Origin: JAGQVA01 sp041391725
GTDB lineage: Bacteria > Bacteroidota > Bacteroidia > J057
NCBI GenBank assembly: GCA_041391725.1
Contig: JAWKNL010000006.1
Location: 145,178-209,177, forward strand
Length of the DNA stretch: 64,000 bases
Direction: 5' to 3'
Of the stretch, positions 26,005-35,652 are shown piece after piece; position 1 is the first letter of the stretch; each line of letters begins with the position of its first letter. A program made the position numbers and the translations under genes. The notes under the pieces were generated by a model, which saw only the letters and a list, made by a program, of their open reading frames with translations, was not told the origin of the DNA and made no database searches.

Positions 26005-27770
26005 ATGAGATATACGCTTTCGTTTAAAAGACCCTCCGAAAAACTCATACAAGTCGAAATAGAAACCCGGGTGAATAGCGGCCCTGTCAGGTTTTTGTTT
26101 CCCAAAATGGCGACCGGGAGATATGAACTTCAGGCATGGCCAAAAATGTCTCGGATGTAAACGCTACAGATGAAAATGGCAATATTCTTCCCGTCGAAAA
26201 ATTTTCCACCCACGGGTGGGAAGTGCTGGTATCCTCGCCGGGTGTAGTGAGACTCAGCTATCATTATTTCGCCAATGTTCCCGATGCCGGAGGTTCCTAT
26301 TTCGATCAGGAGCGGATTTATATCAATGGTATTAATCTGTTTATGTACAGGGAAGAATTGCTCGACTCGCCCTGCCGGCTTTCACTCCGGCTTCCGCAAG
26401 ATTATACGCTTGCAGGCGGCCTGAAAGGTGACGGGCCTGATTATGATCTGGACAATTTCCACCAGTTGGTGGATACGCCGTTTTTTGCCGGGCATGATCT
26501 GCAGCATCATTTATTTGAAATTGCAGGTATTCCGACGAATATATGGTTTCAGGGAGAATGTAATCCCGACATGGAAAAGATGGAAGCCGATATACGCAGT
26601 TATACCCGTGCGCAACTGGCACTGTTTGGCGAGTTTCCCGTCGAAGAATACCATTATCTGTACGTGATCCTGCCCTATCATTTCCGTCATGGGGTCGAAC
26701 ATCACAACTCCACCGTCATTGCTATGGGGCCCGGGCATATGCTGATGACACCCGCCATGTACAAGTCATGGCTCGAAATCTCTTCCCACGAGTTGTTTCA
26801 CACCTGGAACGTCAAAGCTCTCCGGCCTGCCGAAATGTATCCCTACCGCTATGGAGAAGAGAATTATAGCCGCCTCCATTATATTACAGAGGGAATTACC
26901 ACTTATTACGGAGACCTCATGATCTGGAAAGGCAGAATCTGGGACGCCAAACAATGGATAAGCAGCATCAACGGCGAGCTCAGTACCCACTATAATATGG
27001 GTGGAATGGCCTATATCTCCCTCGAAGAGGCGAGTTTTCAGAGCTGGGTAAATGGATACCAGAAAACCGGAACGCCCAACCGCCGCATTTCCTTTTATAC
27101 CAAAGGATATCTGGTGTCGATGCTCACCGACATTGAGATCAGAAAAGCCACTCAAAACCGCTATTGCCTTGACCACGTTTTGGCTGAAATGTACCACACT
27201 ATTGCCAAAAATGGGCGGGGCTACACAAAAGAAGACTATCAAAACATTATCGAAAAAACGACCGGGCACGATTTCGGCGGATTTTTCGAAAAATATATTT
27301 CCGGCATCCACCCGCTCGAACAGGCACTGGTACGTCTGGGCGAATATATGGGGCTTAACCTGTATATGATTCCTCCCGAAGACCCTGCGGATGCCTGGTG
27401 GGGAATGAAAGCAGGGGTAAATGCGCAGGGAGACACCCTGGTAGAAAACCTTCTGCCCGGAAGCCCCCTGCTCTCAGCCGGGATTTCGGAAGAAGATGAA
27501 ATCGTCAGTATCAATGGACTGAAGGTCGAGGGAAATCTGAACGACCTGCTTCGGTATTTTTCATCTTTCCCCGATCAGGACATGGAAATCCACTATTTCC
27601 ACCTCAACCGGCTTCGCACTGCCCGGATTGCCGCAAAAGCTGATTTTTACCGGATGATTCCCCAATTTGCGCTGAAACCCTCTCCTACTGCTATTCAGAA
27701 AGAGAATTTTGAATTGTGGCAGTTTCTTTCGGTGAATGAAGAAAAACACGTGTATGAAAAAAAAGACTGA
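26005..27770 (+). pseudogene. M61-family glycyl aminopeptidase-like metallopeptidase with PDZ domain, one frameshift near the start
   Basis: Zinc aminopeptidase of family M61. The ATG at 26005 gives RYTLSFKRPSEKLIQVE and then, after a one-base slip near 26133 in GGCATGGCC, runs in frame to the end. The zinc site is SSHELFHTWN (HExxH) with the downstream Glu in YITEGITTYYGD. The C-terminal 100 residues form a PDZ domain (LVENLLPGSPLLSAGISEEDEI). No signal peptide is visible, so it is probably cytoplasmic. It is 17 bases into overlap with rsgA. Repaired length is about 588 residues, as in other M61 members. An additional minor slip around 26110 may exist. Confidence 0.88.
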
Positions 27771-28695
27771 ATCTCAGTCCCTGATTCAGGGTACAGTCAT
27801 ACGGTCGGTGGGTTCGACCAGCCGGGTAAAAACAGATAGCGGCGCGCAATACGACTGTGTTATCAGGGGAAAATTCAGAATTGAAGGCCTCAACACAACC
27901 AATCCGGTAGCTGTGGGTGATGAGGTGATGTTTTCCATTTCAGAAGAGACACCTGTCATTCAGGAAATCCTTCCCCGCAAAAACTATATCCTGCGAAAAG
28001 CGATCGCACATTCGCGCAAAGTGCATATCCTCGCAGCCAATATCGACCAGGCGTTGCTGATATTTACCATAGACCAGCCGGTGACGTCCACCGGATTTGC
28101 CAACCGGTTTCTCGTGGTTGCTGAGGCTTATCACATTCCGGCCAAAATTATAATCAACAAAACCGACCTGCTTCATACCGGCGAACATCAGGAAAGGCTA
28201 AAGGAAATTATTCAGATTTACAGCAGCATAGGGTATGAGGTGATTCCGGTTTCTTCTACTGACCTGAGCTACAGAGATACAGCTTCTCAGTTGCTGAAAG
28301 GGAAAACCTCATTTGTCGGCGGGCATTCGGGCTCGGGCAAATCGACATTCATCAACCTGGCCGATCCGGGGTTGGAAATCAAGACTTCGGCTGTTTCGGA
28401 GTATTCCAATAAGGGCGTGCATACCACTACCTATGCAGAAATGCACGAGTTGGAAGGCGGGGGTTATATCATTGATTCACCGGGGATCAAAGAACTGGGA
28501 ATTACCGATTTTGAGCGCACGGATCTGAGCCATTATTTCCCCGAAATGCGGGAGTTGCTCAGCGAATGCAGATTCAACAACTGCACCCACACCAAAGAAC
28601 CCAAATGCGCCATCAAAGCCGCCGTCGAAGCCGGGGAAATTCATGCATCACGGTATGACAGCTACCTCCGGATGCTGGAGGAGACAGAGGGGTAG
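27754..28695 (+). CDS. rsgA: Ribosome small subunit-dependent GTPase A
   Basis: Late 30S assembly GTPase. The protein has an OB fold (residues about 10-75), then a circularly permuted GTPase domain in which G4 (IINKTDLL) precedes G1 (GGHSGSGKST) and G3 (DSPGIKEL). A C-terminal zinc knuckle follows (CRFNNCTHTKEPKCAIK). The ATG at 27754 is preferred; another in-frame ATG lies at 27736. Either start is inside the end of the M61 gene, so translation is probably coupled. Typical length for RsgA (313 residues). Confidence 0.95.
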   Translation: MKKKTESQSLIQGTVIRSVGSTSRVKTDSGAQYDCVIRGKFRIEGLNTTNPVAVGDEVMFSISEETPVIQEILPRKNYILRKAIAHSRKVHILAANIDQALLIFTIDQPVTSTGFANRFLVVAEAYHIPAKIIINKTDLLHTGEHQERLKEIIQIYSSIGYEVIPVSSTDLSYRDTASQLLKGKTSFVGGHSGSGKSTFINLADPGLEIKTSAVSEYSNKGVHTTTYAEMHELEGGGYIIDSPGIKELGITDFERTDLSHYFPEMRELLSECRFNNCTHTKEPKCAIKAAVEAGEIHASRYDSYLRMLEETEG

Positions 28696-28728
28696 CGAGA
28701 CGAAACGTCAAAGAAAAAGCATCTTGTT

Positions 28729-28758
28729 TGTACAATTTTTCGTACTTTAGGTTGTACT
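28729..28758 (+). promoter_or_regulatory. YefM-type operator with three GTAC cores
   Basis: TGTACA at 28729-28734 is followed by CGTACT (28741-28746) and TGTACT (28753-28758). The centres are exactly 12 bases apart, and the cluster ends 14 bases before the antitoxin ATG. The YefM-YoeB operator of enteric bacteria also uses TGTACA cores spaced 12 bases centre to centre. This match supports autoregulation by the adjacent antitoxin. Confidence 0.65.
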
Positions 28759-28772
28759 AATCAATTAAAAGT

Positions 28773-29033
28773 ATGATTGCAGTTACTTTATCCTCTCTAC
28801 GAGCAAAGATGAAAACTTACTTCGATGCCGTTAGCAATTCGCTCGAAGTATTGATTGTACCCAGGAATAACAGAGAAGACGATGCAATTGTCATTATGTC
28901 TATCCGGGAGTATAACTCCTTGCAGGAAACTGCGCATTTACTTTCAACCAAAGCTAACCGCAAGAGACTGGAAGAATCCATCGCTCAGTTGTCAGGAAGC
29001 AAAGTAGTTTCTTTTGAAATTGAAGAGGAATAA
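28773..29033 (+). CDS. yefM: YefM/Phd-family antitoxin
   Basis: An 86-residue antitoxin with the Phd/YefM fold. The N-terminal dimer and DNA-binding part is MIAVTLSSLRAKMKTYFDAV, then VIMSIREYNSLQETAHLL. A charged C-terminal tail (RKRLEESIAQL) would wrap the toxin. The frame is intact. The operator lies just upstream and the damaged YoeB gene starts two bases after the stop codon. Confidence 0.9.
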   Translation: MIAVTLSSLRAKMKTYFDAVSNSLEVLIVPRNNREDDAIVIMSIREYNSLQETAHLLSTKANRKRLEESIAQLSGSKVVSFEIEEE

Positions 29034-29035
29034 AA

Positions 29036-29256
29036 ATGCTTATAGAATTTACGGAGCATGGCTGGGAAGATTTCTGTTATTGGGTAGAATACGATCCCGA
29101 ATGGGAAAACCGGAACCGCTCAAACACGATCTTAAAGGATTCTGGTCCAGACGAATCACGGGTGAACACCGATTGGTATATCAGGTAAGTGGTAAAAAAA
29201 GTCTTGACCAGAAAGTTTCCATTATTCAGTGCCGGTTTCACTATGATTCAAAGTAG
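29036..29256 (+). pseudogene. yoeB: YoeB/Txe-family toxin with internal deletion and frameshift
   Basis: Ribosome-dependent mRNA interferase partner of the antitoxin before it. The N-terminal 22 residues (LIEFTEHGWEDFCYWVEYDP) and the C-terminal part (GKPEPLKHDLKGFWSRRI, then GEHRLVYQV and CRFHYDS) are clearly YoeB. They are in different frames, and about 19-20 residues of the family between them (the region leading to NPFEGIGKPEP) are missing. The catalytic Glu, Arg and His-Tyr positions survive in the second frame. Loss of this helix means the toxin cannot fold normally, leaving an orphan antitoxin. Unlike other breaks in the window, this is not a single-base change. Confidence 0.8.
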
Positions 29257-29369
29257 TAATCGGGAAGAATCTGCTATGGATAAAAAATTTTTTCACTTAC
29301 TTTGCAACACAAAGTGCTTTGCATCCGTACTACTCTTATCCTGACTCCACTTACATCAACTTTCCTATC

Positions 29370-31883
29370 ATGCGAGATTTTTTTTACCGCTCCCCTCTGC
29401 TCAGTATCGGCTACCTGCTCATGGTGATCTGTCTGGGCATATTTGGCTACCAGCTTTTTGGTGAATACAACCACCATATTTTCAGTGGTGGTGGCCTTTT
29501 CTGGGTCATTTACAGCATGACTGTGCTGTATTTTGTTTCTATTCTCATCCAACACCTGAGAAATTTTGGTCTAAAACAATTTACCAAAGGCGATGAAAAA
29601 CTCTATTCCGTGGCTCTTATCCTCTTTTCTCTTTCGGCTCATTCACTTAACCTGAGCAGGGAAATTTCGGTTTTTGCCACCTATACTACCTGGCTTTCTG
29701 TGTTTATGATTGCTATGCACGTAGCGATTCTCGCCTTCCCCTACCGAAGCCTCCTGCCATCAGGTATCCAATATGTGGTTTATTTTGTAAATGGAGCAGG
29801 ACTGCTGGTTGCTTCTTATATGGCCTTATTCCTCGGGCCGCTCAATATTCTCGCTTTTCCGCTGGCAATTGTCATGGGGGTTTCCCTGCTGGCGCTCACC
29901 CCACTACTTTGGGTACTGCATTTTATACAGAGCATATCCAGAATGAACCCGCTCCCCCGGGCACAACGCGCTTTCTGGCTGGGGGTAGTAGTACCCGTGA
30001 TCATCCTCATCGGCTTTCTCGCCAAATGGAATTCCGTGCAGCGCGATATTCAATCTGCCCGGGCACTGTACCAGGCTCAATCTATGGATGTGCTCCCCGA
30101 ATGGGTGGTACTGAGTCAGCGGCTGCCCGACGGGCCGTTTACCGAAATGATCATTATGAGCGAGGCTTTTTCGCAAAAATCGTTCTGGAACGGTGAAATC
30201 TTTGGCATCTTTGATCAGATTACCTACCAGGGTATGCAGCGCCACAATCCGCTGGCAGTCATCGCTCACCTCATCTATGAGCCGCTCGATTTTTCTGATG
30301 AAACCCTGGTCAAACTCCTCGAATCGCGCTACGATGCCCGCCACATGACCCACCGCCGCCTCTGGCGGGGCGACAACCTCGAAACGGCAAAGGTTCAGAC
30401 CGACATCCACGTTTATCCCGCTTTCCGTCTCGCATATCTTGAAAAAACGCTCACCATCCACAACAGCAGCTATGATTCATGGAGCCAGGAAGAAGCTGTT
30501 TACTCTTTTTACCTTCCGGAAGGAACTGTCGTTTCTTCGCTTTCTCTCTGGATCAATGGCACAGAACAAAAATCCCGCCTCACCACGCGCACCAAAGCCG
30601 ACAGTGCCTACCAGACGATTGTAGGTCAGGAAAGGCGCGACCCGGCACTGGTGCACTGGCAGGAAGGCAACCGCATTTCGGTTACGGTTTTCCCCTGCAC
30701 TTCGGAAGAAGACAGGATGTTTAAAATCGGTTTTACCGCCCCGCTTCGCCTCAACGGCGATATACTCGAACTGGACAACGTATATTTTGACGGCCCCGAA
30801 ACCGCCGATACCCATGAAGAAATTACCCTCACTGTAGAAGAAACAGGCGCGTCCAAACCCAAACTTTTCTGGGGGTTTCGGGAAAAAGAGGCAGGAAAAT
30901 ACGTCTTTCGCGGTTCCTATCAGCCTGACTGGACGCTTCGTTTTCCCGCTCCGGCACTTTCTGATGAATGGTTTTCATTTGAAGGAAAGTCCTTTCATAT
31001 GACCCCACTTACCACGTCAGAAACCGCCTTTCGCCCCGATGAAATTGTACTCGACATCAATCGCTCATGGACAGAAAAAGACCTGGATTTTGCCCGTACG
31101 CTGATTGATCAGTTTGATGTCTATATCTTCGCTCCGGAAAAAACCCGATTAGCTGTCCATACCTTTTCTGAGCAGGTCGCGCCTCTCCGCAAAAATCAGT
31201 TCAGCCTGTTGCCCTTACACCAGATTGACGCCCCCGAAAATACGCTGGTTATTTCCCGCTCAGGCAGCCGTTCGCCGTTGCTGAACGACCTCAAAAACAC
31301 CGCTTTCGCAGATGAAATCAGCCGTTATTCGTCCACACTGAAGGCTCCGGTAAAATGGTTTGATCTGGGAAATGAAATTTCACCCTACATACGCACGCTC
31401 AAAGAATTAAGAATACTGGACTACACCAGTGGAAGTCCGGAGGTTATGGAAGAATGGTTGGACCGAGGCGTATTCCTATCGGAAACAGAGACATCTTCGC
31501 AGGTGAATATTCATTCTGCGGGAATAAGCATCAGCATGGACACCGTGGCTTATTACTCCTCAGCACCGGACCATCTGATGCGTCTCTACGCCTACAATCA
31601 CCTGATGAAATCCATGGGTGCCGATTATTTTGACCAGAAAAAACTTGAGCAACAATGGATACGCGAAGCAGAAGAAGCCTACATCGTATCTCCGGTTTCA
31701 AGCCTGACGGTGCTGGAAACACAAGCTGATTATGAGCGGTTTGACATCAAAGAAAACGAAAAAACACTGGGCAATGCCTCCATCAACAATGACGGAACCG
31801 CTCCAGAGCCGCACGAATGGGCACTGATTGTACTTGTGGGAATTATCCTGGTTGGACTGCGTTTCAGAAGATTTCCGATATGA
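29370..31883 (+). CDS. XrtN system VIT-domain protein
   Basis: An 837-residue membrane protein of the XrtN-associated VIT family. The N-terminal third contains about six membrane helices (residues 1-215). A VIT (inter-alpha-trypsin) domain follows, with the family pattern AVYSFYLPEGTVVSSLSLWI and FPCTSEEDRMFKIGF (roughly residues 370-470). The long C-terminal region has a Rossmann-like look but no metal site. The last 26 residues (PEPHEWALIVLVGI to RFRRFPI) form a PEP-type motif, a hydrophobic helix and a basic tail, the three-part sorting signal cut by exosortases. The exosortase gene follows with an ATGA overlap, so this protein is probably its dedicated substrate. ATG 29370 is chosen over a TTG at 29319. 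Confidence 0.85.
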   Translation: MRDFFYRSPLLSIGYLLMVICLGIFGYQLFGEYNHHIFSGGGLFWVIYSMTVLYFVSILIQHLRNFGLKQFTKGDEKLYSVALILFSLSAHSLNLSREISVFATYTTWLSVFMIAMHVAILAFPYRSLLPSGIQYVVYFVNGAGLLVASYMALFLGPLNILAFPLAIVMGVSLLALTPLLWVLHFIQSISRMNPLPRAQRAFWLGVVVPVIILIGFLAKWNSVQRDIQSARALYQAQSMDVLPEWVVLSQRLPDGPFTEMIIMSEAFSQKSFWNGEIFGIFDQITYQGMQRHNPLAVIAHLIYEPLDFSDETLVKLLESRYDARHMTHRRLWRGDNLETAKVQTDIHVYPAFRLAYLEKTLTIHNSSYDSWSQEEAVYSFYLPEGTVVSSLSLWINGTEQKSRLTTRTKADSAYQTIVGQERRDPALVHWQEGNRISVTVFPCTSEEDRMFKIGFTAPLRLNGDILELDNVYFDGPETADTHEEITLTVEETGASKPKLFWGFREKEAGKYVFRGSYQPDWTLRFPAPALSDEWFSFEGKSFHMTPLTTSETAFRPDEIVLDINRSWTEKDLDFARTLIDQFDVYIFAPEKTRLAVHTFSEQVAPLRKNQFSLLPLHQIDAPENTLVISRSGSRSPLLNDLKNTAFADEISRYSSTLKAPVKWFDLGNEISPYIRTLKELRILDYTSGSPEVMEEWLDRGVFLSETETSSQVNIHSAGISISMDTVAYYSSAPDHLMRLYAYNHLMKSMGADYFDQKKLEQQWIREAEEAYIVSPVSSLTVLETQADYERFDIKENEKTLGNASINNDGTAPEPHEWALIVLVGIILVGLRFRRFPI

Positions 31884-33193
31884 TGTTTACAAAAGAGAAA
31901 GCGATCACCGCAGGGCTGATCTTGCTGGTAATATTGGCTGGTATTCAGAATCTGGCCTGGTATGTACGTCCGGAGGTGAATGTCATTCTCTGCCTGATGA
32001 TGGCGCCGCTGGCACTTGCCATCAAACGCCCGGGCGAATATTCTGTGCGGTACGGCTGGCTTTCGGCCATCTTCCTTCTGGGATTCCATTTTCTTCAGAT
32101 GCAGGTATTATTTCTGATGGGAATGGGCGCGGCAGTATTTATGATTCTGGAGGCAAGACATGGGAAAATGGGCGTCCTGCCACTGATTTTACTGATTCTC
32201 ATTTCTCCCATGCTGCAATTGATCACAGGCATATTTACCTTTCCCATCAGGCTGGAAATGAGCAGAGTCTCGGCGCTAATCCTTCAAAAGGCGGGAATGG
32301 CGGTAAGCGTAAGCGGCAATATCTTCGAAACCGGAGGTATGCGGTTTGCTGTGGACAAAGCCTGTATGGGACTGAATACCATCATTGCAGGACTGATCAT
32401 CACTACGTTGCTTATCGCTCACTCAGAAAAACGGTTTGCCCGCACCTATACCCTGCAAAAAATGATTTTGTTTTACGGCACAACCATACTTCTTCTGCTT
32501 GCAGGGAATTTTATCCGGATTCTGATGATTGTTATATTCAAATCTCCTGCTGAGACTGTGAGTCATGAAATGATCGGCCTGGGCAGCCTGGTTTTGTATG
32601 TGGCGGTACCCATGTTTTTCCTGATCCGGTACTTCAAACCTGACCGTCAACCGGGGCAGGTGGTGGTTTGGGCGAAAAGACATCCTGTTTTATATCCGGT
32701 ACTTTTGCCAGTTATCGTCGCGGGGGTTTTTATGCTCAATCTCAACCGGGAGGCCTATCGCTACGAAGCCGGGCAGACTGCACCGGATGATACAGAAATA
32801 GCCGGAATGGAAAAGGAGATACTGGAAAATGGGCTGACAAAATTTACGGGAGAAAATATGCTCATCTATATTAAACCGCCCTGCCGGTTTTGGCGGGCCG
32901 ATCACTCACCGGCGGTATGCTGGCAGGCGAGCGGATATGAGATGGAACATATTCGGGTGGAGAGTGTACAGGGAAAAGAGCAGTATTTTGCTGAGTTGAA
33001 AAAAGGAGAAGAGATTCTGTACACAACCTGGTGGTATGAAAATGATAAACACCAGACCATCAGCCAGTTTGACTGGCGCTTACGCACGCTGAAGGGAGAA
33101 TTGCCTTTCCGGCTCGTCAATATTACAGCCGCAGACCGGGAAACGCTTACAGACTATTGTAAAAGCAGAAAGGAAACAGAAGTATTTTTGTAA
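31880..33193 (+). CDS. xrtN: Exosortase N
   Basis: Membrane cysteine transpeptidase-like enzyme that recognises PEP-type C-terminal signals. The 437-residue chain has eight hydrophobic segments. The exosortase triad is visible as Cys162 in DKACMGLN, Arg213 in AGNFIRIL and His229 in VSHEMIGLGS. After residue 285 there is a periplasmic domain with HSPAVCWQASGYE and TTWWYENDKHQ, similar to the EpsI protein that often accompanies exosortases but here fused. It starts inside the stop codon of the VIT gene, so the two are translationally coupled. XrtN is a Bacteroidota type. Confidence 0.88.
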   Translation: MMFTKEKAITAGLILLVILAGIQNLAWYVRPEVNVILCLMMAPLALAIKRPGEYSVRYGWLSAIFLLGFHFLQMQVLFLMGMGAAVFMILEARHGKMGVLPLILLILISPMLQLITGIFTFPIRLEMSRVSALILQKAGMAVSVSGNIFETGGMRFAVDKACMGLNTIIAGLIITTLLIAHSEKRFARTYTLQKMILFYGTTILLLLAGNFIRILMIVIFKSPAETVSHEMIGLGSLVLYVAVPMFFLIRYFKPDRQPGQVVVWAKRHPVLYPVLLPVIVAGVFMLNLNREAYRYEAGQTAPDDTEIAGMEKEILENGLTKFTGENMLIYIKPPCRFWRADHSPAVCWQASGYEMEHIRVESVQGKEQYFAELKKGEEILYTTWWYENDKHQTISQFDWRLRTLKGELPFRLVNITAADRETLTDYCKSRKETEVFL

Positions 33194-33218
33194 AAAATAA
33201 TACGCAATTTTAGTTTTG
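33187..33218 (+). promoter_or_regulatory. Promoter inside the end of xrtN, driving the SGNH gene
   Basis: TTTG (33187-33190), a 20-base spacer and TAGTTTTG (33211-33218) fit the Bacteroidota promoter consensus. The -33 element ends just before the stop codon of xrtN. The predicted leader to the next start codon is about 150 bases. It contains a small inverted repeat (GTTTTG...CAAAAC near 33275-33305) and no long open frame. Confidence 0.55.
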
Positions 33219-33375
33219 AATCCATTCAGCGGCACGTTAGTTGCTGGTGATCAAATGCGCAGAACTAAGGTTTTGGAGAAATTCGCATTGGGGATTTCAA
33301 AACAAAAGTGTATTATCGTACAGGTAAAAAAGTGCTGTAAGCGTCGTTTAACCTGTGAAGTCTGAAAACATTCTA

Positions 33376-34770
33376 ATGAGGTCGAATCATCTGCTTCAGG
33401 GATTTCTAATTTTATTGATTTCAACCGGAATAGTACTGTTGATGCAGACTATTTTCGGAGGGAAACAAATGTCCCTGGACGATATCCCGGAGTGGACTGC
33501 AATAGATACGATCGTACCGCAGATGGAAGATGCTTACAACAATGATTCGCTGGAAGGAGAGGAAAAGTGGGAGGTAACTGCGGAAAATATAGACTCCGGT
33601 TTGGCCAAACAACCCCTTTCAGGTTTTTATACAGCATTAGACCGGGCCAAAAACAAAACGGGCAAGGCGCGCATTGCCTATTTTGGAGACTCCATGATTG
33701 AAGGCGATCTGATCACCCAATCGCTGCGCAATGACCTTCAGCAGATTTTTGGCGGTGAGGGAGTCGGATTTGTCCCTATTGTCTCCCAGACCTACGGATT
33801 TCGCCAGTCGATCAAACACCGGTTTAGCGGGGAATGGAAATATTACAATTTCCTCAACCCCAATCCTACTCAGCACGACTTCGGAATTTCGGGAGAACTA
33901 TTCCTCACCGACCGCCAGGCAGCCAATTCTCCCGCCAAGTCCTGGGTAAAATACTGGGGAGAGGACATGTATCCTACCACCAGAGTTTTCCACAACATCC
34001 GGCTTTTTTACGGAAAACAACCGACAGATAATACAAAAGACAATTTTGTCCTCGTCACAATCAACGAAGAAAAGGACACATTCCCCCTCGACCAAAACGA
34101 TGCAGTCAATGAAGTAGTCATCTCCAGCGAACAGACAGGGGAGATAAGGCTCAATTTTCACATCCCCGAAAACCTTCCGGTTTACGGGCTTAGTTTTGAC
34201 GATCAGACGGGCATTTATATAGACAACTTTTCCTCCCGTGGCAATAGCGGCATGAACCTCACCAAAATCCCCGCCGCCACACTCAGTGGATTTAACCAGT
34301 CGATGAAATACGATCTGGTCGTGCTTCAGTTTGGACTGAATGTCATCATGTCAAATAAAACTGACTACAAGTTTTATGAAAACGGGATGAAAAAAGTGGT
34401 AAAACATTTTCAGGAAAATATGCCCGGAGTAGATATTTTGATGGTAAGCGTGGGGGACAAAAGCTCCGTGATCAATGGCGTTCGCCAGACCGATCCGAGT
34501 ATTCCTCTGATTGTGGCCGCACAGCGCAAGGTAGCAGACGAAACAGGTATAGCTTTTCTGGATTTATACTCCAGTATGGGGGGACGCAATTCTATGATCA
34601 AATGGGTCAACTCCAATCCGTCGCTGGCGCAAAAAGATTACACCCACCCCAACCGCCGGGGTGCGGTCGAGGTTTCCAATATTGTCAGAGACTTTCTGCT
34701 CAGCGAATATCCTTCCAGAGAAAGCCTGCCCAAACCTTCGACACTTGCTGAATTTACTTTGCTCAAATAA
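33376..34770 (+). CDS. SGNH/GDSL-family hydrolase-like membrane-anchored protein
   Basis: A 464-residue protein with one N-terminal membrane helix (residues 6-28) and an SGNH esterase fold. Block I is AYFGDSMIEGD (catalytic Ser in GDS), a later block has VVLQFGLNVIM (GxN) and the C-terminal block is KDYTHPNRRGAVE (Asp and His). The hydrolase lies outside the inner membrane and could deacylate or acylate a cell-surface polysaccharide. It follows the XrtN locus but has its own promoter. An alternative GTG start at 33355 would add seven residues. Confidence 0.78.
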   Translation: MRSNHLLQGFLILLISTGIVLLMQTIFGGKQMSLDDIPEWTAIDTIVPQMEDAYNNDSLEGEEKWEVTAENIDSGLAKQPLSGFYTALDRAKNKTGKARIAYFGDSMIEGDLITQSLRNDLQQIFGGEGVGFVPIVSQTYGFRQSIKHRFSGEWKYYNFLNPNPTQHDFGISGELFLTDRQAANSPAKSWVKYWGEDMYPTTRVFHNIRLFYGKQPTDNTKDNFVLVTINEEKDTFPLDQNDAVNEVVISSEQTGEIRLNFHIPENLPVYGLSFDDQTGIYIDNFSSRGNSGMNLTKIPAATLSGFNQSMKYDLVVLQFGLNVIMSNKTDYKFYENGMKKVVKHFQENMPGVDILMVSVGDKSSVINGVRQTDPSIPLIVAAQRKVADETGIAFLDLYSSMGGRNSMIKWVNSNPSLAQKDYTHPNRRGAVEVSNIVRDFLLSEYPSRESLPKPSTLAEFTLLK

Positions 34771-34791
34771 TAAAGCCTCTGAGGCAACACC

Positions 34792-35645
34792 ATGCGGAAT
34801 CTTCTCCTAAGCTTTTGTTTATTTTCGGTTATCCTGTGGTCTGGCTGCGGGCCTCTTCCCACCATCGTATCGGTACAGGTGGTCAACAGTGACAGCCAGC
34901 AACCGCTCGACAGTGCAAATGTCATTCTATACCGATACTATGACAGAGACTATCTCACGCCCATAGATTCTCAGTGGACGACGGCAGAGGGCACAGCAGA
35001 TTTCCGGTTTATAGCAGAAGAAGGTTATCAGTATCTGGTGGATGCAAACCGAAAGTTTTTCCAGCCCGTACTCAACGAAAATGGCGCCACCTTCGACAAT
35101 CAGTTGGAAATCGTGGCTGAGGATACCAATACAGCCGTATTGTTGCTGGAGCTCATTCCTCCGCCCGATCCTGTAATCTATGCAACGATTCACCCTGCGG
35201 TTCCTGTCAATCAGATCATCGGAGCGCTGGCTACTGATACCTGGGAATGGATGTTTTTGCCCAAACTCTACTGGGAAGACATTCCTGCCCTTTACTGGCA
35301 GGGGGCGACAGCAGTTTTGTACACAATTACCCACGCAGCCCACAGAGTACGTATCGGCCAGATAGTGTGAGGACCGGACTGGTTGCCCTCTGGCTGGTAG
35401 AAGCCATAAGAAAAGGCACAACATCAGCAAGCGCAGAAGAAGAGCCGACCGGAGACCTGATGCCTCCGTCGCGCGCACCGGTACTGGGGACAAGCAAAGG
35501 AAACCCCAAAGGTTACAACAGTACCTCTCAGATCAGGGCCGCCCTGGAAGCCTATCAGACCTGGTGGGAAAATGGTAAAACCATGGAAAAGGGTGAAGCG
35601 GCAAAAGTCAATCCGCTGGCGGGAAAAGGATTAAGCTGGATGTAA
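34792..35645 (+). pseudogene. Putative lipoprotein of unknown function, one frameshift
   Basis: A short leader (residues 1-20) ends in WSGCG, a lipobox. It is followed by an immunoglobulin-like or carboxypeptidase-regulatory-like stretch (TIVSVQVVNSDSQQPLDSANVI). The frame breaks near 35293 at GCCCTT; with one more C it continues as PLLAGGDSSFVHNYPRSP to the stop at 35645. The tail has a long charged linker and ends with NPLAGKGLSWM. I do not recognise the C-terminal domain. It follows the SGNH gene by 21 bases and precedes aroK by 7, so an operon with the SGNH gene is likely. Confidence 0.55.
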
Positions 35646-35652
35646 GCCGGAA

